This document shows positions 1 through 6,842 of a DNA stretch of 13,687 nt, piece after piece. The notes beneath the pieces were generated by a model. It did no database searches, had not been told where the DNA came from, and was given only the letters and a program-made list of their open reading frames with translations. The DNA lies in contig JAGAIH010000290.1 of NCBI GenBank assembly GCA_017626655.1, positions 1 to 13,687 of the forward strand, in the 5' to 3' direction. Position numbers and translations under genes: made by a program. The DNA comes from Clostridia bacterium. GTDB taxonomy: Bacteria; Bacillota_A; Clostridia; Oscillospirales; CAG-272. Positions within the stretch are counted from its first letter, which is position 1. Each line of letters starts with the position of its first letter.

Positions 1-1785
1 CTTGACGAGAACGGCAAGCCTTCCAAGTTCTACTACAACGGCTACACCTACGACGTCACCGCCGCAGGCGCAGTCGATCCCGAGCCCGAGCAGCCCGAGG
101 TCGGCGACCTGGTCCTGGTCGTTGGTAGCAACAGCATCACCATCACCGATGAGATCATCGCTGAGGGCGGTATCGTCTACCAGCTCGTGGTCACCGAAGA
201 GGGTACCTACACCGTAAAGGGCGACTTCTTCGTTCAGTTCCAGGATGCCATGGGCATGACCTACGGCAACGGCTCTTACCTGCCCGCAGGCACCTACGAC
301 GTCAGACTGGGCACCATGCTCATCTCCGCCGCCGGTAACTACAACGCCGAGGTCGAGTTCACCGCTCCCGAGGGCGGTGACATGGTGGATCCCGAGCCCG
401 ATCCCGATCCCGAGCCCTCCGGCAACCCCGTGATCGAGTCTCTCCCCTTCACCTATGAGGTTCCCGCAGATGGCCTGAGCATGGACGGTGTGTACTATGA
501 CTACACCGCAGCCGAGCAGGTCACTCTCCTCATCACCAAGCCCGCAGGTGGTCTGGTTACTCCTACTGCAAGCAACAACTGGGAGAACGATGCTGACGGC
601 AACTACGTTCTGGTTGTCAACGCAGGTGAGACCATCTCCCTGAATTTCTGGTCCATGAGCGGCATCACCGAGGGTGCCTTCACCGTTTCCCTTAAGGCTG
701 ATGAGCCCGAGATCATCGAGCATACCGTCACCTTCGTGGCCAACGGCGAGACCGTCAAGACCGAGACCGTGGTGGACGGCGCCGCCGCCACCGCTCCCGA
801 GGCTCCCGCTGTGGACGGTAAGTGGTTCGCAGGCTGGGACGTGGACTTCTCCGCTGTCTCCGGTGACATCACCGTTACCGCTATCTACAAGGACAACGGC
901 GTTTTCAAGCACGCTTCCAACGATGAGCTGATCGTTCAGGGCGGTAAGGTCCCTTACTCCCCCTTCGCTCCCGGCGCATATGACTCCTGGAACAAGAAGC
1001 TGGTCCTCGAGGTCGGTAGCTTCACCGATATCAAGGACTGGGGTTGGGCTGCGTTCAACTCCGAGACCTTCCAGTACGGCTACATCATCAACGGCGGTGA
1101 GCCTATCTGGGCCGACGCTTACACCGTTACCGCAGGTCAGGATATTTGGAACGCCATCAGCGGTATGGCTTCCAACTGCTCTCGCTTCAGCGGTATGCTC
1201 AACGCAGCCGCTCTGCAGATGGGCGATAACAACGTCAAGTTCTGCGTCAAGCTGGACGGCGGTGTTGTTTCGGTCATCCGCGAGTACACCGTGACCATTA
1301 TCGAGGCCGCTCCCGAGGATCCCGCAGGCAACTACGAGGTTCCCATGGACAACTGGACTGTTTCCGGTCATGCTCCCGGTCTGACTGCCGCTGGTACTCC
1401 CGGTAACGGACCCATGGTCGCTGCCGGCGGTCTGGATAAGGGCGCTCTCCTGCATCAGGGCGCTGTCGGTGTCGGTCTGATCGACCTCTCCAAGTACAGC
1501 AAGGTCGTCGTGTACTACGGTATCGACAACTCCAAGACGACCCTTGATCGGTACAATGCCAACGCCAACAACCGCATCATGGTCACCAAGGCTGATAACC
1601 ACTTGCAGAATTCTCCCGCCGCCGAGAACATTCTCGCCGCTACCACCTACACTCTGGAGGGTTGGGCTCTGCACACCGTGGAGATCGACCTGACCGGCGT
1701 GGACTACGAGGGTCCTGTGTACATCACCTATGATACTCTGCCCGGCACCTTCATGCTGATCGGCGCTATCGAGTTCGTCGCCTGA
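1..1785 (+). CDS. Modular secreted/surface protein with InlB-type repeat (5' end outside window)
   Basis: The frame is open from base 1 and stops with TGA at 1783-1785, so at least 594 residues belong to a gene whose start lies upstream. An internal GTG at 187 is not a credible start because coding continues upstream of it with the same composition. Visible modules are a beta-rich domain (about residues 34-128), an acidic Asp-Pro-Glu-Pro linker (about 130-139), a second beta domain (about 140-237), a Listeria-Bacteroides/InlB B-type repeat (about 241-297, with the typical VTFVANGETV, FAGWDVDFS and ITVTAIYK stretches), a further domain with aromatic clusters (about 300-385), and a C-terminal jelly-roll-like domain (about 390-594). 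A shorter Pro-Glu linker occurs near residues 26-33. There is no LPXTG motif or C-terminal membrane anchor; a signal peptide or SLH anchor could lie upstream. It is probably an extracellular adhesin or carbohydrate-binding scaffold. Binding function is inference. Confidence 0.8.
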   Translation, partial: LDENGKPSKFYYNGYTYDVTAAGAVDPEPEQPEVGDLVLVVGSNSITITDEIIAEGGIVYQLVVTEEGTYTVKGDFFVQFQDAMGMTYGNGSYLPAGTYDVRLGTMLISAAGNYNAEVEFTAPEGGDMVDPEPDPDPEPSGNPVIESLPFTYEVPADGLSMDGVYYDYTAAEQVTLLITKPAGGLVTPTASNNWENDADGNYVLVVNAGETISLNFWSMSGITEGAFTVSLKADEPEIIEHTVTFVANGETVKTETVVDGAAATAPEAPAVDGKWFAGWDVDFSAVSGDITVTAIYKDNGVFKHASNDELIVQGGKVPYSPFAPGAYDSWNKKLVLEVGSFTDIKDWGWAAFNSETFQYGYIINGGEPIWADAYTVTAGQDIWNAISGMASNCSRFSGMLNAAALQMGDNNVKFCVKLDGGVVSVIREYTVTIIEAAPEDPAGNYEVPMDNWTVSGHAPGLTAAGTPGNGPMVAAGGLDKGALLHQGAVGVGLIDLSKYSKVVVYYGIDNSKTTLDRYNANANNRIMVTKADNHLQNSPAAENILAATTYTLEGWALHTVEIDLTGVDYEGPVYITYDTLPGTFMLIGAIEFVA

Positions 1786-1823
1786 TGAATTCTTTCCGTC
1801 TGTAAGCAAATTACATAAGGAAG

Positions 1824-1850
1824 CCCCCGCCCGCAAGGGCGGGGGTATTT
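1824..1850 (+). terminator. Strong intrinsic terminator of the surface-protein gene
   Basis: A perfect 9-bp GC stem (CCCCCGCCC with GGGCGGGGG, 1824-1845) closes on a GCAA tetraloop and is followed by a short T-rich run. It starts 38 bases after the stop codon of the surface-protein gene and lies ahead of the next promoter, so it separates the two transcription units. Confidence 0.85.
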
Positions 1851-1915
1851 GTGTATATATAGCGAAGAAAGGGGAATCATCCGATAAAAATATTCGGTAA
1901 TTTTCATTCTTCCTA

Positions 1916-1944
1916 TTGACAATCAAGTGATTGTATGGTATAAT
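1916..1944 (+). promoter_or_regulatory. Consensus SigA promoter of the NfeD-SPFH operon
   Basis: TTGACA (1916-1921) and TATAAT (1939-1944) are separated by exactly 17 bases, and a TGG triplet just before the -10 gives an extended -10. The predicted transcript start is near 1951. The roughly 50-base leader holds a small possible hairpin (AACAC 1956-1960 with GTGTT 1967-1971) and then the ribosome binding site AAAGGAGG (1985-1992). Confidence 0.85.
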
Positions 1945-2000
1945 CAATAGCAAGAAACACAATTGCGTGTTGTATCCCGCTCCCAAAGGAGGAAGTATGT

Positions 2001-2513
2001 ATGATTGCGTATAACATCATATCCGCCCTGCCGCAGATTACGGCTCTTTTCGTTCGGGTCAATTGGAAATCTGTTGCGTTGCCTCTTATCTGGTTTGGCA
2101 TTATTGTCCTGACTCTGTACATCGAGGGTCAGACCGCCGACCTGATCGCGATCTGGTTTGCGCCCAGCGCCTTGACCGCTTTGATCATGTCTTTCTTCAA
2201 GCTCTCCCTCAAGTGGCAGCTGGCTGCCTTTGTCGGCATGACCCTGGTTGGCTTGTTGATCTCCTTTTTCGTGATCCGCCCCATAATGGAAAAGCGATAC
2301 AGAATCGAAAGAACAAACGTGGACGGACTAACGGGGAAGATCGCTTTCGTTGAGGAGGATATTGACAACGACGCACCCAGCGGTGTCGTCCGCATCAACG
2401 GTCAGCTGTGGACCGCCCGCATGGAGGAAGCGGATCTCAGCGTCGCAAAAGGCGCCTGGGTTGAGATTGTTCGTGTGGACGGTAATAAGCTGATTTGCCG
2501 CCCTAAGACCTGA
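2001..2513 (+). CDS. Short NfeD-like membrane protein (NfeD1b/YuaF type)
   Basis: 170 residues. About three hydrophobic segments (roughly 26-45, 47-65 and 72-95) are followed by a soluble C-terminal domain (about 105-168) with the beta-rich pattern of the NfeD OB fold, including LTGKIAFVEEDI, GVVRINGQLW, KGAWVEIVRVDGNKLI. The family's long form carries an N-terminal ClpP-like serine protease domain; this short form lacks it. Short NfeD proteins are almost always encoded beside an SPFH protein, as here, and are thought to act with it in membrane microdomains. The ATG at 2001 is chosen because AAAGGAGG ends 8 bases upstream; another ATG at 1997 is out of frame. It is the first gene of a four-gene operon, with 40 bases before the SPFH gene. 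Family is confident from fold pattern plus neighbour; the exact subfamily is less certain. Confidence 0.85.
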   Translation: MIAYNIISALPQITALFVRVNWKSVALPLIWFGIIVLTLYIEGQTADLIAIWFAPSALTALIMSFFKLSLKWQLAAFVGMTLVGLLISFFVIRPIMEKRYRIERTNVDGLTGKIAFVEEDIDNDAPSGVVRINGQLWTARMEEADLSVAKGAWVEIVRVDGNKLICRPKT

Positions 2514-2553
2514 TTATTTTCAAGACGGATCATTCTGTCGGAAAGGAAACGTT

Positions 2554-3600
2554 ATGCTGAATCTGTACGCCCTTAGCTTCGCCTTCGCCGGTGGCGCGTT
2601 GCCCGCGATTCTGATTATCGCCGTTTTCGCCGTGATCGCCATCGTAATTATCGCCAATATCCACATCGTCCCCCAGGGCAAGGCCTACGTGGTGGAGCAT
2701 CTCGGCTCCTACCGTAAGACCTGGACCACGGGCGGCATCAAGTTCACAGTCCCCTTCCTCCAGAAGGTGGCCAAGAAGATCAACCTCATGGAGCAGGTGG
2801 CCGATTTCCCGCCCCAGCCCGTGATTACCAAGGACAACGTCCGTATGCAGATCGACACCGTGGTCTTCTTCCAGATCACCGACTGTAAGCTCTACGCCTA
2901 CGGCCACACCACCCCCATGACCGCTATCGAGAATCTGACCTCCACCACCCTCCGTAACATCATCGGTGAGCTGGAGCTGGACGCCACCCTGACCTCCCGT
3001 GATCTCATCAACACCCAGATGCGCTCCATTCTGGACGAGGCCACCGACCCCTGGGGTATCAAGGTCACCCGCGTTGAGCTGAAGAACATCATCCCTCCCA
3101 AGGAGATCCAGGACGCCATGGAGAAGCAGATGAAGGCTGAGCGCGAGCGCCGCGAGTCCATCCTCCGCGCCGAGGGCGAGAAGAAGTCCGCCATCCTGGT
3201 GGCCGAGGGTCAGAAGGAGGCCGCCATCCTGAAGGCCCAAGCCGAGAAAGAGGCCGCTATCCTCCGTGCCGAGGCGCTCAAGGAAGCCGCGATCCGCGAG
3301 GCAGAGGGTGAGGCCGAGGCCATCCGCCAGGTCCAGGAGGCGACCGCCGCCGGTATCCGCATGATCAATGAGGCGAATCCCTCCCAGGCCGTGCTGACCA
3401 TTAAGAGCTTCGAGGCTCTGGAGAAGGTCGCCAACGGCCAGGCCACCAAGATCATCATCCCCTCCGAGATCCAGAACGTGGGCGCCCTGGTGGCATCCAT
3501 CAAGGAGGTCGCCGCCGACGTCCCCGCCGAGAAGGCTCCCGCCGCCCCTGCCGCTCCCGCAAAGAAGACCGCCCCCAAGGCGAATCCCAACAACGTCTGA
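2554..3600 (+). CDS. SPFH/Band 7 (stomatin/slipin-like) membrane scaffold protein
   Basis: 348 residues. An N-terminal membrane anchor (about 16-36) leads directly into a Band 7/PHB domain (about 37-195) that opens with the family-typical IVPQGKAYVVEHLGSY and continues through VITKDNVRMQIDTVVFFQITD and WGIKVTRVELKNIIPP. Residues about 184-268 form a long charged Ala-rich helix with clear 11-residue periodicity, the usual SPFH oligomerising coiled coil. A conserved C-terminal segment (about 276-320) is followed by a low-complexity Ala/Pro/Lys tail (321-348). SPFH proteins build large oligomers that organise membrane microdomains and influence proteases and membrane fluidity. The GGAAAGGAAAC stretch before the ATG supplies the ribosome binding site. 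It sits 40 bases after the NfeD gene and 16 bases before the next gene, so co-transcription is likely. The paralogue type (QmcA, slipin or HflC-like) cannot be settled by eye. Confidence 0.92.
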   Translation: MLNLYALSFAFAGGALPAILIIAVFAVIAIVIIANIHIVPQGKAYVVEHLGSYRKTWTTGGIKFTVPFLQKVAKKINLMEQVADFPPQPVITKDNVRMQIDTVVFFQITDCKLYAYGHTTPMTAIENLTSTTLRNIIGELELDATLTSRDLINTQMRSILDEATDPWGIKVTRVELKNIIPPKEIQDAMEKQMKAERERRESILRAEGEKKSAILVAEGQKEAAILKAQAEKEAAILRAEALKEAAIREAEGEAEAIRQVQEATAAGIRMINEANPSQAVLTIKSFEALEKVANGQATKIIIPSEIQNVGALVASIKEVAADVPAEKAPAAPAAPAKKTAPKANPNNV

Positions 3601-3616
3601 TCGAGGATAAATACCC

Positions 3617-3973
3617 GTGGCCAAGCTTGAAATGACCCTGCAAGGGGATTTCGATTCCATTATCGACGATCTCGTCCGCTGTATCCAAGGGGGGAGCCTG
3701 ACCGCCTCCCTGGAGGATCACAGCGATATGCGGACCAAGAACGGCCGTTGCGCCGTGTACGTCTTTGAGCGCTACAGCTTCTGGGGCGGGAACCGCCTCA
3801 GCTTGACGATCACTCTGTACCGGGATTACGGCGACCGCCGCATCTTCGCCTCCGCCATCACAGCAGGCGGCTCCCAGGCCATGTTCTTCAAGATGAACAC
3901 CCTTGGTGAAGAGTCCTTCCTGGAGGAGGCCGAGGAAGCGCTGTCCCGCCACCGCTACGAAGGCGGGAACTGA
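3617..3973 (+). CDS. DUF6054-like small cytosolic protein
   Basis: 118 residues, starting at GTG 3617. An in-frame TAA at 3608 excludes any longer form, and GAGGA at 3603-3607 gives a ribosome binding site 9 bases away. There is no signal peptide or membrane segment. An N-terminal amphipathic region with SLTASLEDHSD is followed by a beta-rich core (CAVYVFERYSFWGGNRLSL) and the striking GGSQAMFFKMNTLGEE segment near residues 84-99, then an acidic helix. The overall pattern resembles DUF6054, a family of about 115 residues known to me from Clostridia and without an assigned function; this match is from memory. Its position 16 bases after the SPFH gene and 12 bases before a membrane-protein gene suggests a link to the membrane-microdomain system. 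That link is inference. Confidence 0.7.
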   Translation: MAKLEMTLQGDFDSIIDDLVRCIQGGSLTASLEDHSDMRTKNGRCAVYVFERYSFWGGNRLSLTITLYRDYGDRRIFASAITAGGSQAMFFKMNTLGEESFLEEAEEALSRHRYEGGN

Positions 3974-3985
3974 CGAGGGATACCC

Positions 3986-4336
3986 ATGAAAAACAGAGCC
4001 TTTGTGAATATTCTGATCTCTGTGATCGTATGGATGCTGATCCTGTTTACCCTGCAATGTCTGTTTGCGGGATACACCAAGGAGTTCGGACTTGCGTGCA
4101 GTATGTGCTTCTTATCCATCTTCTTCCTGTTTAGTTACAGGAACGCGCTGAAGCCCACCGAGACCATCGGCCCGTACAATCCGACCAAAAGGCACTACGA
4201 GAAAAAGGGCGATCTACCCGGGTATCAGCGGCTGTGCAAGATCCTGTTCCTCGTCGGCCTTTCCATATCCGCGATCGGCTTTCTAAAGGGATCCGCGGAG
4301 GTCGTGATCTTCTTCATCAAGCAAGCCGTAGGCTGA
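3986..4336 (+). CDS. Small three-helix membrane protein, unknown function
   Basis: 116 residues. Hydrophobic segments lie at about 7-28, 33-51 and 85-114, the last possibly broken by a Gly-Ser pair near 102. The loop between helices two and three (about 52-82) is polar and rich in Lys, Arg, Pro and Tyr, so it is likely cytoplasmic. GAGGG at 3975-3979 precedes the ATG by 6 bases and the upstream gene ends only 12 bases away, so it is translated as the last member of the NfeD-SPFH operon. I recognise no family. Its base composition is somewhat more AT-rich than the genes before it, as is usual for short membrane proteins. A partner role with the SPFH complex is only suggested by position. Confidence 0.7.
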   Translation: MKNRAFVNILISVIVWMLILFTLQCLFAGYTKEFGLACSMCFLSIFFLFSYRNALKPTETIGPYNPTKRHYEKKGDLPGYQRLCKILFLVGLSISAIGFLKGSAEVVIFFIKQAVG

Positions 4337-4348
4337 TGATCCGCAAGC

Positions 4349-4385
4349 AAAAGGGCTGTCTCTTTCAATCAGAGACAGCCCTTTT
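4349..4385 (+). terminator. Terminator of the NfeD-SPFH operon
   Basis: A perfect 15-bp stem (AAAAGGGCTGTCTCT at 4349-4363 with its complement at 4371-4385) closes a 7-base loop and ends in a T run. It starts 12 bases after the last stop codon of the operon. An A run on the left arm makes it able to work in the opposite direction too, which suits its place between convergent genes. Confidence 0.88.
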
Positions 4386-4399
4386 GACCGATCAAAATA

Positions 4400-4421
4400 C
4401 CCCCGAGCCAAGACTCGGGGG
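4400..4421 (-). terminator. Terminator of the rhamnosidase gene
   Basis: An 8-bp GC-rich stem (CCCCCGAG 4400-4407 with CTCGGGGG 4414-4421) has a 6-base loop. Read on the minus strand it begins 11 bases after the rhamnosidase stop and is followed by TATTTTGAT. On the plus strand TTCTGTTTT follows, so it may stop read-through from both sides. Confidence 0.8.
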
Positions 4422-4432
4422 TTCTGTTTTGC

Positions 4433-6655
4433 TTACAGCTTGCAGGTATACTGCTTGGTCGCCTCGGTCTGGGCAAGGATCTGACCGTCGGGGAGGATCA
4501 CCTCGCAGGCCATGTCCGCGCCATCGGGGAGGGTGACATCCAGGGTTAACTGACCGTCCTTCTTCTCCCAAGCCACGGAAATGATGCCCATAGGCGTGGG
4601 AATGGTGCCCTTGGCCCAATCCAAATCGTAGCAGTCCACAATGGGCTTGATGCGGACCGACTTGTAGCCGTCGGCGGTGGGGTAGACACCCAGGACCATG
4701 GCCGAGAACTCGTAGGTAGGCGCCGAGCTCCAGCCGTGGCACTCGGAGCGGGGAGAGTCGGGGTTCTCGCACCAGGTGGTGCAGTGCCAGTCCAGCATGG
4801 TCTCCCAGCCCTTCAGCTGCTTGGGGGCGTACTCGTTGTAGCGGCCCGACAGCTCCAGGGCGCGGAACATGTAGTGGTTCATGGAGAAGGAGCAGACCGC
4901 CACGGGGACGTGACCGTCGAAAGTGCGATCCATGAGGGCTCCTGCCTCCTCTCCCGTGACAGCCCCCGACAGGATGGCCCACAGGGTGGTGTGCTGGCTG
5001 TACTCCTTGGTATTCGGGGTATTGCGGAACAGCTGTACCTCGGTGTCGTAGCAGGCCTTCTTGACGTTGCCGATCATGATATCGGCGCGGGTGCGGTAGT
5101 CGGAGGCCAGACCGGGACGTCCCAGAGCATCGCACAGCTCAGCGGCGGCCTTGCAGGCGGCGGCGAACATGAGGGAGGTTACCGTGATGGGCTCGGTGAA
5201 GCCGCCGTTGGGCACGCCCACATGCCAGCCGGGGACCCAGTCCACGAAGTGCCAGTAGGGGGTCACGCCGATCAGACCGTCCTCGTTCATGTAGGGCACA
5301 AAGGCCTCGATGGCCTTCTGGACCGTGCCCATGAGGGCGTTGACGCGGGCCAGCTCCTCGGGGGCGTCCCCGGCGTAGCGGAGGTAATCACGGAGCATCA
5401 GCACCCAGAAGAGGGTGAAGTCGGGGATGATCTGGATCATGACCGAGGGATAATTGGCCTGGAGCATACCGTCCTGGATCTGAGAGTGGGCCAGATCGGT
5501 CACCGACTTGAAGGGCATCCGCAGGTCCTTGCCCATACGCATGGTGAAGAGCATCTCCAGGGCCGAGTCCATATCGTACTGCTGCTGCTCGTAGTAGGGG
5601 CAATCCACGTACATCTCGTGCATACAGCACAGGACGGTGTTGCGGCTGATCTCCCACATCTCGTTGTAGCGGTCGTTGGAGCAGGAGAAGCTGCCCGCAT
5701 GATCCAGGGGGTAGTGGTAGCTCGCGTAGGTAAAGCTCTTGATCTCGCAGTCGGGATCCTCGAACTCCACCCGGGCAAAGCGGAAGGAGCGGTACCAGAA
5801 GCTGTCGAAGGTCTGCTCCTCGCCGGTGGCGGTGAGGATGTCGAAAACGCCGTCTATGCGGGCGGTGGGGTCGTCGTAGGCGTCCCGTCTGCCCTTGTAG
5901 CGCTGACCCTGTCCGTTCTCCACGGAATAGCACTCGGTATAGACGATCCGCACCTTGGAGCCCGCCTTGGCCTTGAAGGTGAGATGCACCTTAGCGGTGG
6001 TATACTTGACGGTATCGAACTCGATAAAGCCCTCGCCGGAGCGGACGGCCTTCAGAGGCTTCTCGTCCTCGGTCTCCATCTGGGGAATGGGGCGGGGGGA
6101 CATGACGTAAGGATCGTTCAAGCCGAAGAGGTTGAAGCCCTTGCGCCCCAGATCGGGCTGATAGAAGCTCCTGCAAGCCACGGGGACAGGCAGGGAAGCA
6201 CCGTTCCAGACCTCAAAAGGAGGGATGGAGTTATGGCAGTTGGGACCGGCGACGAAGGAACAGGCGTCCTCGCGGAAGCAGGACCAGCTCTCGTCGGTGC
6301 CGATCGGGGTCTCTTCGCCGTTCACGGTGAGCGTACCGTCAAACCAGAAGGCAGGATGAGAGCGGCGGTAGACCGAGATGAACCAGCCCTCGGTGACGTA
6401 CAGCACCTTGGCGGTGAGCTTGTTCTTGCCCTCTACGAGGTAGGGGGTGAGATCCTCGGTCTCGTAGTAGGTCACGTACTGAGAGCCCTGGCAGGGGCCC
6501 TCGGAGACGAGATGGCCGTTGAGGTACAGAACGTAGCGGGAATCACCGCAGGAGGAGGCGGTCAGGGTCGCGCCCTTGGGGGCGTCGAATTCCTTCTCGA
6601 AATAGTAAAATCTGGGTGCTGACGGAGTTTCATCAGCGCGGATCCAATGGCTCAT
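4433..6655 (-). CDS. GH78-type alpha-L-rhamnosidase, intracellular
   Basis: 740 residues from the ATG at 6655, chosen because AGAAAGGAAA lies just upstream; the frame extends to 6787 but that part runs through the promoter. An N-terminal jelly-roll domain (about 15-200) has the family pattern GDSRYVLYLNGHLVSEGP and LTPYLVEGKNKLTAKVLYV. A central beta sandwich (about 205-312) leads to an (alpha/alpha)6 catalytic barrel (about 318-635), opening with AGSFSCSNDRYNEMWEISRNT and containing DCPYYEQQQYD near 351-361 and HFVDWVPGW near 469-477. The C-terminal domain (about 638-740) carries SECHGWSSAP and WAKGTIPTPMG, hallmarks of Bac_rhamnosid_C. GH78 enzymes hydrolyse terminal alpha-L-rhamnose from plant glycosides and polysaccharides. 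Candidate catalytic acids include E356 and E638, not proven. With no signal peptide it probably acts on imported oligosaccharides or glycosides. It is divergent from a sugar isomerase-like gene. Specificity for another sugar is possible. Confidence 0.85.
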   Translation of the reverse strand: MSHWIRADETPSAPRFYYFEKEFDAPKGATLTASSCGDSRYVLYLNGHLVSEGPCQGSQYVTYYETEDLTPYLVEGKNKLTAKVLYVTEGWFISVYRRSHPAFWFDGTLTVNGEETPIGTDESWSCFREDACSFVAGPNCHNSIPPFEVWNGASLPVPVACRSFYQPDLGRKGFNLFGLNDPYVMSPRPIPQMETEDEKPLKAVRSGEGFIEFDTVKYTTAKVHLTFKAKAGSKVRIVYTECYSVENGQGQRYKGRRDAYDDPTARIDGVFDILTATGEEQTFDSFWYRSFRFARVEFEDPDCEIKSFTYASYHYPLDHAGSFSCSNDRYNEMWEISRNTVLCCMHEMYVDCPYYEQQQYDMDSALEMLFTMRMGKDLRMPFKSVTDLAHSQIQDGMLQANYPSVMIQIIPDFTLFWVLMLRDYLRYAGDAPEELARVNALMGTVQKAIEAFVPYMNEDGLIGVTPYWHFVDWVPGWHVGVPNGGFTEPITVTSLMFAAACKAAAELCDALGRPGLASDYRTRADIMIGNVKKACYDTEVQLFRNTPNTKEYSQHTTLWAILSGAVTGEEAGALMDRTFDGHVPVAVCSFSMNHYMFRALELSGRYNEYAPKQLKGWETMLDWHCTTWCENPDSPRSECHGWSSAPTYEFSAMVLGVYPTADGYKSVRIKPIVDCYDLDWAKGTIPTPMGIISVAWEKKDGQLTLDVTLPDGADMACEVILPDGQILAQTEATKQYTCKL

Positions 6656-6685
6656 GTTGTGTTTCCTTTCTACAGGGAAATGACT

Positions 6686-6706
6686 TGGGCGCAGTATCGC
6701 GCACCA
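6686..6706. promoter_or_regulatory. Imperfect inverted repeat at the rhamnosidase transcript start
   Basis: TGGGCGC (6686-6692) and GCGCACCA (6699-6706) form an imperfect inverted repeat around AGTATC, with one unpaired base in an arm. It lies just downstream of the minus-strand -10 element, spanning roughly +1 to +20. It could be a repressor operator or a leader hairpin. Neither is shown. Confidence 0.3.
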
Positions 6707-6712
6707 TGGAAT

Positions 6713-6741
6713 ATTATACCTGTTTTGTGAGTTTTTGTCAA
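6713..6741 (-). promoter_or_regulatory. Consensus SigA promoter of the rhamnosidase gene
   Basis: On the minus strand TTGACA (6741-6736) and TATAAT (6718-6713) are separated by 17 bases. The leader to the ATG at 6655 is about 50 bases. Its -35 region, extended to TTGACAAAAAC, is repeated in inverted orientation in the divergent promoter at 6781. Confidence 0.88.
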
Positions 6742-6780
6742 TCAATATTCCAAAACTTTCACGGATTTTTTGCAAATCGC

Positions 6781-6809
6781 TTGACAAAAACCACCTCTGC
6801 CGCTATAAT
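6781..6809 (+). promoter_or_regulatory. Consensus SigA promoter of the sugar isomerase-like gene
   Basis: TTGACA (6781-6786) and TATAAT (6804-6809) are separated by 17 bases. The expected start near 6816 leaves a short leader of about 27 bases before the ATG at 6843. The two divergent -35 elements are 39 bases apart. Confidence 0.88.
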
Positions 6810-6842
6810 GAAGGTACAAACTGAAAAAGGACGGTGCAATCC

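Noticed and set aside
187..1785. GTG at 187 as the start of the surface protein
   Set aside because: The same frame is open and protein-like back to base 1, so the gene begins outside the window.
1956..1971. Leader hairpin as a riboswitch or attenuator of the NfeD operon
   Set aside because: Only a 5-bp stem in a leader of about 50 bases. This is too short for any known riboswitch and there is no terminator or antiterminator.
2530..3660. Open frame of 376 codons on the minus strand opposite the SPFH gene
   Set aside because: Antisense of a clear SPFH gene with low-complexity Gly, Asp and Leu composition and no start signals.
4736..6622. Open frame of 628 codons on the plus strand opposite the rhamnosidase
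   Set aside because: It is the antisense of a clear GH78 gene, with Gly, Val, His and Glu runs expected from reading GC-rich codons backwards. No promoter or ribosome binding site serves it.
6770..6786. CcpA catabolite (cre) site upstream of the sugar isomerase gene
   Set aside because: TTGCAAATCGCTTGACA resembles cre but needs an inserted base in one arm, so it does not fit the 14-base consensus.
6656..6787. N-terminal extension of the rhamnosidase by 44 residues
   Set aside because: It reads through the consensus promoter and the ribosome binding site, so it cannot be in the main transcript. The start at 6655 has a good ribosome binding site.
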